In this document: positions 1 through 12,573 of the stretch, in pieces
How the letters are laid out: each line of letters opens with the position of its first letter
How positions within the stretch are numbered: the first letter of the stretch is position 1
Assembly: GCA_000934455.1 (NCBI GenBank)
Contig: KN882578.1
Location: forward strand, 138,108 to 182,148
Reading direction: 5' to 3'
DNA: 44,041 nucleotides
Source: Apostichopus parvimensis
Taxonomy: Eukaryota > Echinodermata > Holothuroidea > Aspidochirotida > Stichopodidae
Notes under the pieces: generated by a model
The model's database searches: none
Told to the model about the DNA's origin: nothing
Seen by the model: the letters and a program-made list of their open reading frames with translations, nothing else
Translations under genes and position numbers: made by a program

Positions 1-240
1 CTGATGGCTAGCTGTCAAATTCATTGCTCAACGGTGGTTATCCTTACAGTGAGAGACAGGGACGGAAAGGAGGGTGGAGGGGGAGGGGGGGGGGGGGGGG
101 GGGGAGGGGATTAACAATAAAACATATATCTGCCCCTGATGGCTAGCTGTCAAATTCATTGCTCAACGGTGGTTATCCTTACAGTGAGAGACAGGGACGG
201 GGAGGAGGGTGGAGGGGGAGGGAGGAGGGTGTTGTGTAGG
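1..240. repeat. 135-bp tandem duplication with poly-G tract
   Basis: Two copies of a roughly 100-base segment start at 1 and at 136, both opening CTGATGGCTAGCTGTC and both running into a GGAGGGTGGAGGGGGAGGG purine tract. Copy 1 continues into an almost uninterrupted run of G (about 80-110). The G tract could form a quadruplex and its length is probably unreliable in the assembly. The left edge is cut by the window, so more copies may lie outside. Confidence 0.85.
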
Positions 241-2193
241 ATACAAAGTACACTGCTTTGGTAGTTTATGAGCCACACTAACAAAATTAACCAAAGTCAG
301 TAACACACCATCTTGTCTGATCTAATTGTCTAGTAACTGTTTTTGCAAAACTTAAAGGGCCACTTTGAATCAACACTCAATTCCACAGCAAAGTGTAGCT
401 GCACGACAAAGTCCCGAACGAGTGATTAATTCGGGAAGATATTAAAAGAAGATATTAAAAGATATTAAAAGTAGCTTCGTGCAGTAACAAACTGATTGTG
501 CACTGCAAAACTGATCAAAGGGACTTCAGTATACTGTACTGTACATGGTAGAATTAAGATGTTAGTGGCATTGCAGATTGCCAAATCAAATCGTGTGGTA
601 CTCTTAATGTACAGTATGTGCATTCATTGTATTGATCAAGATAGCAAAACAAGAACAATAATGAAAATGGCCTACCAGTGTGGAGAAAAAAACTAGCTTG
701 TAATATCTTAAATACTGTAGTTGCTGAAATGGAAGTACAAAAAGACAATGTACTATAATGGAAGCCCTTCTTATTTAAATATTAGAATGTTCTTTGTTAT
801 AATCATTCCATCTATTTGTCTGCCTGTCTGTCTGTTTGTCTGTACCACACAGATGAGTTTTGGTTTTCTCTGTTCATACACAATGGAGGTACCCCTCAAA
901 GCACAGTGACACAGTACAGCAGTACACTTCACACAGTAGTATACTCTAATACACAGATGTACAACACAGAGCCAGCAGAATACAGTACAGGCTACCCACA
1001 CAACACTTAATCTGTTTTGAGCTCTCTTCCATGTGAAGAAGAAGGAGAGTACTGTGTTGTGTTGTGGTGTGATAATACTGCATGGATAAGCTGTGTGCTT
1101 TTACTGGTGATCAGAGGAGGAGGTGGTAATCAATGAATTTCATTTATACTGTAGGTACAGTATATATAGCACAAAGCTTCAGAATGATGCCTATTGTGCT
1201 TGTTACTCTTGATCCTGAGCTTAACATGTTGTACAGAATATCTGTACACACATTACTATAGTAGTGTTCTACTCTATGGGATTCATTGTGGACTAAAAGA
1301 ATATATCTCAAACTAGCCACACACACACACTTACACACAAACAAATTATTATTACTGCAGCATTTGTTCCCATATATGAACACAAATTTATACTGTATTC
1401 ATGTTATGTGGATAATAGTTCCTGAGTTAAAGCAGGGAGTTGTTATGGAACCATAACAACTCCCTGGTTAAAGACATACAGTACTACTAACATTAATAAG
1501 CAGTTTCTTCTCCTTTACAATAGCTGAATGTTCCATGTTTTTTTTTCCTTGCCTTAGCTCAGTTAGTGTTTTTCCTCTTTTTTTGTTGTTGTTGCCATAG
1601 TTAGTGTTACAGACTACAAAAAGTAAATCACACGATATGGGTGAAAAAACAAACAAAACATATGGTTGGCAAGTTACAGTGCTGTTCGTGATGGTACAGT
1701 ATTACTCTCTGTACAATCCAGTGGACATCATGTGATTAGGCTGGGAGAAATAGATTAGAAATTTCCAAATGCTTTCATTTCTACAAATCAACACTTGTGG
1801 GGTTCACGTAGGCTTCACGTAGAGGACTTTTATATTCTAAATTTTCTATGGCACTGTTACAGTGGCTAAGAGAGCAGTACTTATCTCAAGAAAGGAATGA
1901 CAAAAATACCTTATAAAGTTGTGTGCTTCTCTCTACATGTAGTAAACTGCACGCTAGCTTATTATTTCAATAGACCTTACGGATCATGTGAGAGTTTGAA
2001 CATACCGTAAGAATGTTACAAAACATGGAGGGGGAACTCCCACAAGTTTTGCAATATTTAGTGAGTGTGCTAACTTTTATTTACACTGTATGTACGTCCC
2101 TTCTTCTCCACTGCCCCAAGGGAGCTCTCAGACCTGTAACTTATATTACAATCCCCTGCAGCTGGGCACCTTACTCTTCGCTACAGTAGTCAC
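241..2193. other. Non-coding stretch, no supported gene
   Basis: Only short ORFs without family resemblance are present. The stretch has a short CA run near 1318-1332, a T-rich segment near 1539-1590 and repeated TACTGTA/TACAGTA heptamers (for example near 533, 614, 712, 1147, 1390, 1478 and 1697). I see no RNA gene or transposon ends. Confidence 0.5.
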
Positions 2194-2318
2194 CTGAGCA
2201 GTGAAATTGAGAGCTTTCACGAGAAGGTGGAACTCGACTTTGAATTTAGCTGCATAATGAGAGGATTCGAGGAGCAATGCACTCTTATCACGAGTGACTG
2301 ATACAGGCGAATAAAGTT
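2194..2318 (-). CDS. Candidate internal coding exon, unidentified protein
   Basis: Read on the minus strand, a pyrimidine-rich acceptor (TGTGTTTCCCACAG) precedes a 125-base segment that ends CAG before a GTGACT donor. Only one of its three frames is open: two bases plus 41 codons, starting Leu-Tyr-Ser-Pro-Val-Ser and ending Asn-Phe-Thr-Ala-Gln, so it would enter in phase 1 and leave in phase 0. The encoded segment is mixed and amphipathic rather than low-complexity, which favours real coding sequence, but I do not recognise the family. It could be a late exon of the minus-strand gene proposed to start at 14957, an exon of another gene, or chance. No flanking exon could be joined to it with confidence. 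Confidence 0.33.
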
Positions 2319-5300
2319 CTGTGGGAAACACATTAACATTAAGTGATTTGCATTCCTGGGCTGCTGGGCTGCTTCTATGTGAAGAGACTATGCATGCTGG
2401 CACTGACATACATGTATGTAATAAAGCTATTTAAAGACAACAACTGTGTTCAACATTTTGAACTAATGTTTGTCAAAGCGAAATTAAATACTTCGTTCCT
2501 GTTTCAAATGCACCTCCTATACACATAGAGTACTGCACAGTAGTTTGTGCATATGATACAGATGACAGATGCCACATGGGTTTTTTTCCTTCACATTTCT
2601 AGAGTTTCTACAAACTAACAGTTTGAAGTCTGCAAAATGAAATATTGAAGGTAATCTGTGGATCTACAGTATCAATAATTTATACCAATGTACTGTTTTT
2701 CCAAATCTTAGCTGGTTTTGAAATTTCAGATCGACTTAACCTGTTTCCTTGGAACCATGACACCCCTTTGACAGCAATTTTCCACCATGTGCATTGCTAA
2801 TGGAACTCTGAATATCTTACTAAGGGAAGGTTTTAATATCACTAAATCTATCTTATATAACTTATAGTAACATGGTTACCCATCCATATACCAATAAATT
2901 ACCCAGGACACATACATATATGTACAGTACTATCAATTTTTACAGTCTTTGGACTAACAATAACTCCTTTCATTGGTACTGGTTTGTATGCACAATCCAT
3001 ATTTCTATGTAAAACAATCTGGACAGAAAATTGCATATCATACAAATTTCATAAAAATTCCTGTGGCATGCAAATCTTGGGATTCAAGAAGTGCAGCAAC
3101 ATTTTTTTACAACTCTGTATTGAACTTGGTGCAAAAGGAATACACTGTGACTACATAGGTATTTGATAAATGATTGAAATAGGAAGCTATGAATAATTTT
3201 GCAGCTTATCAGAGTTACTTCAACTATATGAAACACCAAAAAAAAGGCAAATTTATTTTGAAATATCTATATTTGGTGACTGGGAGATTGGCTGAAGGAA
3301 ACTCCATTGTAACATCTGAAATTTTGCAATATTATCACACTTAGTACACAGCCATTTAGGGGTATTCAGGGGTTTATCACACTGTTTTACTTCAGAAGAG
3401 TGAGGGTTCAATTTTGTGTTCTATAACTTCACCTCTTTCTCCTGTACACGTATGGTGTGGTGTATGACCTATATCATAAATTAATTTCAGGATAAGAGCT
3501 GCAGACTAAAATAAAATGTTCTTTCAAATTTCCACATGTGGTTTATCACTTTTCATTTAGTGCTAGACAATTACCTTAATGTCATTTTCCTATACTACAA
3601 AACTCGATGATGTACCGACCTTCTCTTAGTTAAAACAAAAGCTGAAAATCAAGACAGTGTTGTGATGACAGAGTTCTCAATCTTTTACTGTACAATGTAC
3701 ATGTTATGTTTAGCTTTCACAAGTCATGCTAAAAACTACTTGCACCATCTGAAATCATGCAAAGTTTACCCTGCTGCACTTACAGTACCATCAGTCCCAG
3801 TAACAAGCAAATCACAGTTGAAGGTGATTACAATGGTGTATGCAAACAAAATATTCTCGAAAATGACCTTTGAATTTCTAGCAAGTAAACAATAACATTA
3901 AAGCTATGTTATCATTCCAAGAATCACTGAATCAAATCAACTAACGAGTTATGTAACAGATTCTGATCTGTGTTGTACTGTTCTCATAGGTCATCAGTAT
4001 TGGCTCCAAATTTTACCATGCATGCTAAAACTTGCAGTTCTAAGTTGTTTTTTAAAGTTACTTTCCTTGCAGAGCTTTCTGCATCGCCAAATTACTTTGG
4101 GGAATAATCAAATATATCGCATACTGTAGCTAAACGATATGCAAACTTGGCAAAATCTTACAGAAATTTACAATGACGTATGACAGTTTTTGCATATAAT
4201 GAAGCACACTAAGTATTTTTGGTATTTTATAATAAGTACTGTACTTACTGATATTTGTTTGTAAGATGTAAACTGCAACACAAATTATTCCCTGCTTGGC
4301 ATTCTCTATCTGGCCACTCTGACATGCTCACACTTTGATAGCTATTAGCTATGATACTACAATGTCCAATGAATTCCTATACGTGCTGCACGACACTGTA
4401 TTACTGATAGCTCCATTAAGCAGCACAATTTTGCTCTGTAGCGTTTTAATAGAAAGTGAGTGCTTAATTGACGAGATCCACCTCCATCAGTGGCATTTAA
4501 ATTTAAAGGATTATCCCATGCCTAGAAACCATAGCATGTGGCTTCAAACTGAAAACCGGCCTGTTTTCAATTTTGAAACCGGTTTTAACCCCAAAAAACC
4601 TGGTTTTTAAAACATATGTATAGTACATACTGTACACAAACTAACTAAGTGACAAAATTTTCTTCCACTCCAGATGAGAAGGACACGTATTTGGGAATGA
4701 CAAGTTGTATTTGCAGCCGAATGTTACATATTTTAGAGGCAGTTTCAAATAATACTACGACAAAAACACTTTCTGTTTGCCGTTCTTGTTTTTAAAGAAA
4801 TGTACACTTTACTTGAAGTTTTCCTGATCGGCTCATCATGCCCCAATTTTTGCCTACACGCAAACGCAAATCATTTACAATGCAAAATAGGCATGGAAAC
4901 TCCCAAACTGAAGTACTGGAATAGAACATGTGCTAACTACCCAACAACTCACAAATTTAGCACGAACATTTACTAAGGCAAAAAGTTGAAAACACTTAAC
5001 AGACCAGCATGTTTCATGAAACAATCATTAAAACACTGTGATAAGATTAACACAAATATGATCATTCCATTTTTTGAGGCCAAGTGCATGAGAAATCATT
5101 GCCGGCCACTCATGAGTAACAATAACATTTCCATGTTTTGTGACGCAAATGTGAAGAAATATTGTAATGTTATGAACTGTGCATATTAAGCAATAACATA
5201 GGCTGATCAGTTGTTTACACAGTGTAAGTAACAAAGCAGTGATCGAATCTTTCACATTAAAGGGATTTGTGAATATGAATACAGTACGTGCAGACAGCTT

Positions 5301-7342
5301 GGTAACAGACTATCAACCAATCAAATCATTGGAAAACATCTACTGAATATTTGGGAACAAATCTCTGTAATATGACTGTAGTTATCAATGTTTTTCTATG
5401 CATGTAAAACTCAAATGTGTTTTTACCGCTAAACTTTGCGCTTGTGCTGAAAAACTTTCATTACATGGCACTGGTCTACCAAACTCATTGCCTTAATAGG
5501 ATCATGCATGTAGGCCCAGGAATGATACATTTTGGCGTAACTTGCTTTTCTTGTGTGAATCTTATGAAAAGCACTTGTCTATCGGACAACATCAGAGGAA
5601 CTTTGATTGTTCGATAAGAATAAAAAATATCATCTACAGTAGAAAAATTGAACAAATTTTTGAGAAATTACCTCAATGGATCGACACATATGGAACTGCT
5701 TGCCTTATTTTTTTTTTGGGGGGGGGGGGCATTTGTGTAAATAAGTGTTTGTTTATCAATAGCATTTAGCCTGTTAAATGTCTTTATTTATGCACAATGT
5801 GAACAACTTTCGCAGTGTTTTTACACTGCCGCAGTCACCATTTTCCAGCCATTCTCACACATTTTCCAGGCAGTTTTTCTCCTGTTTTTCATGTGCAAAA
5901 ATGGGTCAAAACCGTGGATTTTAGATTGGAGACCAGTTTACTGTGCAGCCTTAACCCAGCATCATCATAACCTCCCATAATGTGAGGACACCATACATCA
6001 TTACATAGTATTTTCTTTCCTGTTGTAACTGACTTCCACTTACTTTCACTTAACACTAAAACCTCATTTCTTGTAGTCAGTCTGCAGTACCGTACTAAAC
6101 ACAATACTTTGGGGCAGGTATGGCAATCCTTAAGAAGCGTCTCTTATCAATTTGGTCACAGCTTCACAGTCAACACTACGAAGACTTGGACAGCAATCCA
6201 AGCATTCGAATCACACTAAGGTATTTCTGACAGGATTTTTCAAGCAAATGAATGTTTACTCAACTAGCTAAGACTGTGGATGCAAGCCTTTATACCATTC
6301 AATCACATCCTCTCAAGATACCTAAGGATAAAACTTACCCACTTGTTTCACCATCGTACTTTTTCCCCATTTCCCCTATTTTTATCCCTCATCTGCTTCT
6401 TACCATCCTCACCACATCTCCTTTCTTTCATAGTTTCACCTTTCTTTTATCTGCCTACTCTTCTTTTATAACCTCAACTGCTCACCCTTTCTCTTTTATA
6501 CTCATCAATTTACCCTTTCATCTGCTGCTTCTCTACTTCTTACTGCCCATTTATCTAATTCCTCTCTATTCATTTGTATGTTCCCTGTACATACTGTATT
6601 TGGATCCGGCTGGACCGGGTTTTTTTCCACGAGGAAATGTAATCAGAGAAAACAATAACAAAAGTGAAGACAACTTCTCTTCCTTTATCAAGACTTGTGA
6701 AAATATGCTCAGAATAGTATATAAAGAGAGGAAATTGATATTTACATTCGTTGTTTACATTCCTTTTTGAAAAGTTCATTCTCGTTGGTAACAGATACTC
6801 AGTGACCCAAAATTTTTGTTTGTCTCCACAGATGAGTCTGGGCAGATATAACAAATCCGACCAGACCTGGAAAAGGATAATTTTTACATTCAACGGCTGA
6901 ACCAGAAATCCGGCATTATCACTAGTCCCCATTTACTCCCCTGTTTTCAATTACAGGCTCCATATCAGCTCTCTGGCCAGGCCCTCTGATTTTTATACGT
7001 TTGCCTACACAGGCATTTTGCATTACAAGCAGTTCCCCGCCCCCTTCTACACTAAATAAATGGGCTTCTTGTACTCAGCATTAGGAATCCAACAGGCTAG
7101 AAACAAGATGGCGGGGAATAGATGATCCCATATCACATTTTGAAATATAATATACAATATGGTCAAGTTACTCCACATTGTACACAAACTGTGCATTAGA
7201 TGTATTTAAAGTAGTTTTGTTCACACAGTCAGGAACTGTTATAGTGGATTAGACTAGAGGCAGAATTCAGCGTCAGACACCTCAAAACTGCTTCACTAGG
7301 ATTCGAATCAATAAATAATTCCCTGGATTGGGCCATACTTAC
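2319..7342. other. Non-coding stretch, no supported gene
   Basis: ORFs here are short or lie in low-complexity DNA. A segment near 4553-4608 alternates AACCGG and GGTTTT motifs, as degenerate hAT-type interiors often do, but no terminal repeats were found. A T run followed by about ten Gs lies at 5709-5730. Scattered splice-like sites occur (for example an acceptor before 6831) without a convincing exon. Confidence 0.45.
6345..6580. repeat. Pyrimidine-rich low-complexity tract
   Basis: About 235 bases on the + strand are dominated by C and T with very few G, for example repeated CTTCTT, TTTCAC and CCTTTC. The strand asymmetry removes stop codons and so explains the 172-codon reading frame across 6252-6770, whose translation is mostly Ser, Phe, Leu, Pro and Ile. 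I do not read that frame as a gene. Confidence 0.6.
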
Positions 7343-7428
7343 CTTCAAATTTACAGTAGTTACTATTTTATTTACCGGGATTCCCAATTTCAACAGTGAT
7401 ACAGTTGACCACACAGCTCTTTTCTTAA
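7343..7428 (-). CDS. Candidate internal coding exon, unidentified protein
   Basis: On the minus strand an 86-base segment ends AAG directly before a consensus donor GTAAGTATGG. It is open in one frame (two bases plus 28 codons, beginning Lys-Lys-Arg-Ala-Val-Trp and ending Thr-Val-Asn-Leu-Lys). The acceptor side (an AG after CATACATAGCTG) is weak, so the left boundary is uncertain. The phase (in 1, out 0) equals that of the candidate exon at 2194-2318. No family is recognised; the strong donor is the main support. Confidence 0.25.
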
Positions 7429-8045
7429 CTCAGCTATGTATGGAAATTGCACTTAACCATACTATCATCAACATTGGAAATAATTTAAAGTACAATAATC
7501 AAGGTCTCATCAAATTTTGGCAACTGTCTTCACTTTTTCTGATAAATCTATTATTTTTCGGCTTTTATCATTATTATTACTTTTTTAATATCATGTAGAC
7601 CAGATGCCATAAATTACTTTTCAATGTCCCCTTCCTGCCATTTTGATACAATGACCCGTTTGTAGCTGTGAAAGGACTCACTCCGACTCAGAGAGTACAG
7701 GTTGATTGTCTGGCACACGTAATGCATAATCACCACTGGAAATAGCACATTAGGTCTATAGATAGAACATTGTACAGCTCCCAAGATTAACAGGAAGCTT
7801 TCAAGCCTTTTATCCTTGGTTGAGTCACTGTATTGATTATCATGATCAATTATGATTATCAAGAAACACAGTGAAGGAAACTGGAATTCTACATACTGTT
7901 ATATATGTACTGTTTGTGTACGTTTCAATCACTGTTGATACATATTAAGACACTTCATGTACATACGTTTAGTCTACAGTTCACGTAATACCGTGTCTAA
8001 CAACATTTTATTGTTTTGGGTTTGATTTAGACATTTAGAAAAGAC
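7429..8045. other. Non-coding stretch, nothing supported
   Basis: AT-rich DNA without a convincing ORF, terminal repeat or RNA signature. A small AT-rich palindrome-like segment (TGATTATCATGATCAATTA) lies near 7834-7852. Confidence 0.4.
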
Positions 8046-8187
8046 TTGTATATAAGTAGGCTGACGAAGATCCTGCTAGGAGCGAAACGACAGGCCCACT
8101 TACTTTTACAAATTCTCTTACACAGGCACTTTAGTGGATAAGCAGTTTGCTAATAGTTTTTGTTTTATTTTGTATACAAGTAGGCAG
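8046..8187 (+). mobile_element. Fragment resembling a Penelope-like element terminal repeat
   Basis: The stretch holds a hammerhead-like motif (8053-8102) followed by AT-rich DNA. It is bracketed by a near-direct repeat, TTGTATATAAGTAGGC at 8046-8061 and TTGTATACAAGTAGGC near 8172-8187. Penelope-like retroelements are known to carry small hammerhead ribozymes in their terminal repeats. No reverse transcriptase or GIY-YIG domain is present, so at most this is a relic. The assignment is inferred from the motif and the flanking repeat. Confidence 0.4.
8053..8102 (+). ncRNA. Degenerate hammerhead-ribozyme-like motif
   Basis: The two conserved strands of the hammerhead core appear in order: CTGACGA at 8061-8067 and GAAAC at 8084-8088. 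Between them ATCCT-GCT-AGGA can form a short stem II. The outer flanks TAAGTAGG (8053-8060) and CCCACTTA (8095-8102) pair at 7 of 8 positions as stem I. The strand after GAAAC reads GAC where element-borne copies usually read GTC, and three extra bases separate it from stem I, so catalysis is doubtful. Confidence 0.4.
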
Positions 8188-11100
8188 AGATCGAGGATCA
8201 AAAGTTAAATTGCATTGGATAATTAATTTACCACTGAAATGGGCACTTTTCTGAAAATTTCAGGGCACCATGGCATGCCATTTTGGCCAAAATGAGGAAA
8301 ACCACAAACAGACATGACAGAAAATGGGAACATTCCGTACGATTGGCATTCGAAAAACTGTACTTCTAGATTGTTATTATTCAGCAGCTTAATAGCTCTT
8401 TTCTGACGCGAATCTTTCTGGAGTATTGGTAAGGTCCACCGGTACGGTAGAAAACAGATTTACCGATATACCGTCTCATCAATACCGTAAATATTGGTAT
8501 TTGTCACCAAAAAAAAAAATTAAAAAAAATAAATAAAATAAAAGGTCACCGAACTACATGTAGGACACACACTATGTATGGAAGAAGTGGTAAAATGGCG
8601 TAAAATGCACATTTTGTCCTTATGAATGAAGGCACCTGGAAATTGGTATTTATAGCAAGGTTTTTTCATCCATTTAAACATGACACAGCATTCTTTTTTA
8701 AACCAAAAACTCTTTTTCAGGAAACATGTAGTCTGTGTTGTTGCATCCCATCTTTGACAGAGCTCTTAAAATCAAGAACCAATGCACTGATATGAACAAA
8801 GAGGAATGCGGAAGATCTTTGTCTTAATAGATACTTGAAAACTTGTTTGTTATTGTTTGTTATTTTGTTGTTTTTCCTTTCTCATAACTCTACCCTCTAT
8901 CCCTGACAGTCCATAGTATTCTTCCTCAAATGGAAATGGACGTTTTCCACAAATAGCGCACATAAAAACGTTTCAGTGAGCATTTAACAAATTAACTGTC
9001 AATGATGTGATTGGTTCTTATGGACTTTATAAGAGGGGGTTTTTATATTATATTTTTATTGAATTTCTCCTCTCCTGTGAGGTACAGTATGTACTGTGCA
9101 CATGTGTAGTCGGCAATGCTTAATGTTATATGTTGACATGAAAACATCTGTAGTACTACAGGATAAGAGTAAACATGTGGTAATGATCCAAACAAACAAT
9201 TTTACAACCAAACCCTTCAAGCTCACATTTTACACATAATGAACTATTGCAGCAGTTTGAATGATCACAGCATGAACTAAACAACAAACAACAGTTTTCC
9301 ACTTGTGTGACTTTTCTTTTTAAGGCCTAACAATAAGTGAAGGCTGAAAATCTTAACAAAACATGTGATTGAACTTTCTTATGAAAACAGACAATTTACA
9401 GTCAATAGTAGTTCCTTGTAAAATAGACCTTAAGTAGCATATCTATAACAAAAACTTTTGGAGTACCCTTTGTGACAGCAACACTTTCGTAACACTACCC
9501 TACTATGGCATTCAAGCTAAGCCTAACCGCATAGACAAATGCATAGTGTTTGACATATTTGTTACCAAACAGGGAAAAACAGGGCCCCAGGAAGCACTGT
9601 GGCTGTGTATGTTTACCCAAAAAGATTTTTTTTTCAGTGTCACCATGTAAAGAGGACAGGGGAGGGAATTGGGCAGGCTGTTGCGAATTGTTTGACTGAC
9701 GGAGTCCGGTGATAGAGGGTGCACAGTGTTAAAAGGTTACCAGTGTCACTGTAGACAAGGTAGAGTAGTGCTGAGGTTGTGAGGAGACAGGTACGCAAGG
9801 AGCACCGTAAATTATGTGCTTTTCACAAATTTGTTACAGGAAGTCACTAAGACAGTCTAGTACATATATAAAGCATACATGGATAAGATGCTCGCCAAGA
9901 GTTTGCAATAGCGATACAGGTGTTTGTGAGTTGTGCGCTGTATACTGTACTCAGTCAAGACTAGCACTATAAGTGGCACTGACAGGGCTATGTGACAAAA
10001 GTTGTTTCCCCATGAGTTGAAATAACTCAGTAAATTTTGATATCTAAAAAGAGAAACTATAAAAGAATGAACAACGGAGGGATTCCAGGACAGGACATCG
10101 ACCATTGTAAACTAGTCACTGTTTAAAATCTTTTTGATTTTTTCTTCCGTATGACACAGACTTTGTGATGAAAGTTTTGTGTGTGTAGGCCTACCACAAT
10201 TCCCTACACTTCATCCACATACTGTTATAAGGGCGCCAGCATGTTAAGAGTTCCGCACATTTTCATGCACCTTTTTCTGGTAATGAAGCCATGGCAGGTA
10301 TACAGTGAATAGTGTTCAAAAGATTATATGCTACAACAGAAAATACCAATTACCGATTATTTTTTTCATAATCGGGCCGATTCCGAAGATTTGATAAAGA
10401 GAAAAGATACGGTTTATACAAACTCAGTAATAAAGTACGTGATCGAAACCATTGTTGTTGTGTTTTCTTTTGTTTCCTGTGTATTCTCTTGCATATATAT
10501 CCATTCATTGTTCAATCAAGGATTAAATTATGAACATGAAATGTCGCAATGTCGCAAACATGAAAAGAAGGCTAGTCTACAGTAAATGACAGGCTTTTTT
10601 TCATCATACAAGCAGAAGAAAGCCCAGGCCACAATTTCAATTGAATATCACTTGTTTGTCGCCGATATTTGTACACTGGCAAAACTTGATCGCATAACGG
10701 GACAGAGCAGCTGATACTAGTCACAGTTATGTCTACAGTACAGCACATTACTCATTGTAATTAGTGAGTGATACTACAAAGCTACTGCAAAGTAATTTGC
10801 TGGCAACGCTATTTACAAAGGAGCAGCATCGAGCCTTAAAATAGTCTGTGCAAGACAGTGAGTGCGTTAATTCGCGTAATTGATATTGTTATCATGCTTA
10901 ATGTGCCTTGAACACTTTGAAGTCACAAACCACAAGGGATCCAAAATCAGCGACCCGGGCACCCTAATTTTGATGGAATTTTTTGTAGTGAAAGAACAAA
11001 CCTAGAACATCAGTTGATATTTTCACCTTCCATACAGTATATGTTTTTGGATAATTGGTGTGACGTAACCGATATTCCATGCAACTTTTACCTATGCCGA

Positions 11101-11205
11101 TTATTTTCCCATTATGCAATAATTGGCCCGATTCCGATAAACTGTATTAACTATCCAGTGCAAACACTCATTTACACACAGTTCTACATAATTTACAAAA
11201 TATTT
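8188..11205. other. Non-coding stretch with transposon-like debris
   Basis: No supported gene. At 8440-8505 ACCGGTACGGTA, TACCGATATACCG and ATACCGTAAAT recur, resembling the interior of hAT-type elements. At 10352-10390 and 11090-11145 a related segment recurs in direct orientation (CCGATTATTTT followed by CCCGATTCCGA or CGGGCCGATTCCGA). A minus-strand segment near 10050 has a good acceptor followed by about 30 open codons, but no acceptable donor. TACTGTA heptamers continue to about 11040. Confidence 0.4.
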
Positions 11206-12011
11206 CTTATTATTAGTGCTGGAAATGGGTACCCAGGGGACCGTCCAAGAAAAATACTACCGGTCCAAGACGTTACTACCTTGTCTGGAAATTTGTAAAA
11301 ATCACTGCCATTTTTCTCCATTTTGGTAACACTTTTACTTGAATTCATGTCAGGGAGGAAAAATTTATGTGCATCTTCCGTAATTTCATCATTTGGTGAT
11401 AATCCATTCTACTCTGGATGTGTTGAAGTGTAAAATTGGCTGAAAATTTGTTACTTTCCCACCTGAGAATTTTATTGAGCAACTGTGTTCATTTACTTTT
11501 ACATGTGCACACTGTACAGTGTAGCCTATTAGGCTAAAGCAATCTCTCCGCATTGCATAATTGCACACATTTACTGCTACAAAACTTGACCTTTGTACTC
11601 TTGAGCAGTTCATAAGTTGACCAACCCCCCGTGATGAATTTTGTGGCAATGTTGAACAGAACGTTTCCACACAGGTCTGATAGAATCAAGCAACACATGA
11701 TTGGTCCATAATTACACGTCGGACATCACCATTTAATGACAAGGGTCGATTGATGTAGTTTCTATGGACTTTCCAACTTATCAATAAATAGCCAGGACCA
11801 TCTGGAGCGCTAGCCTGAGTGTACAGCAATGCAGGAACAGGTTTGATGGGCCTAGCGCAAGATATGTGCAAAATGCACTGTGTTAACCATCTCCCATTGA
11901 TTAATTTTAGCAAAATTTATGCAAATATTCCCCAACAAGTGCATTAAGGAATGTTTCTATCACATTTTTATGATTAACTCTGTGCGGGGAAAACCAAAGT
12001 CATGTGTTAAC

Positions 12012-12055
12012 TTTAGAAAGTAATTTTAGAAAGTAATTTTAGAAAGTAATTTTAG
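12012..12055 (+). repeat. 13-bp short tandem repeat
   Basis: Three full copies of TTTAGAAAGTAAT and a partial fourth lie inside the 11214-12726 transposon. It looks like replication slippage after insertion. Confidence 0.85.
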
Positions 12056-12150
12056 TATGTAAGTAGTCAGTATAAATATGCAGCAATGCCAAATAAGTCA
12101 GTTCATCAATCAGTTGTTTACGGTCTTATCATATACGCCACTGAAGGCCT

Positions 12151-12573
12151 GCATAGCCCAGTGGCGGAGCTAGGGGTATTGTTCGGGGGGGGGGGCGAGA
12201 ATGGTTTGTAGGGGCAATTTCAACACTATCTAAGCTGAGCGCCACCACAGGTTGGCGCGGAGCGTACAGAAACTTTTTGAGTAAAGATACTCCCTAGATC
12301 GCCGGAAATGACCCTTTCCGGGCCTTGCTAATGCAGATAAACGAAGAAAAAATAGGTGTCATCGCCATTTGTGACCACTCGGAAGTTTATATGGGTGTTA
12401 AAAGTACATGCGCTTCATCACAATTCCTGTGGTATCGTTATAAAAAAGTCAATAAACGCAAAGAAGTAAAAAGTGGTACAAAGCTGAAAAGGGCGCCAGC
12501 AGTCCATTTGAGTCCTTCAGGGGGGGAATCCGCCCCTCCTTGACTGTATGGACGCTCCGCCACTGGCATAGCC
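12151..12573. mobile_element. hAT-type MITE, CAGTGGCGGAGC family, copy 1
   Basis: The element spans 12159-12565 (407 bases) with perfect 12-base terminal inverted repeats CAGTGGCGGAGC. It is flanked by a perfect 8-base target duplication GCATAGCC (12151-12158 and 12566-12573), the hAT signature. An eleven-base G run follows the left end. No transposase is encoded; a 72-codon frame (12325-12543) is accidental. A second, reversed copy lies at 33760-34158. This copy is inserted inside the 11214-12726 element and is therefore younger than it. Confidence 0.92.

Noticed and set aside
6252-6770. 172-codon + strand ORF
   Set aside because: It crosses a pyrimidine-rich tract that lacks stops for compositional reasons; the peptide is low-complexity Ser/Phe/Leu/Pro and matches no family.
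12325-12543. 72-codon ORF
   Set aside because: It lies wholly inside the 12159-12565 MITE.
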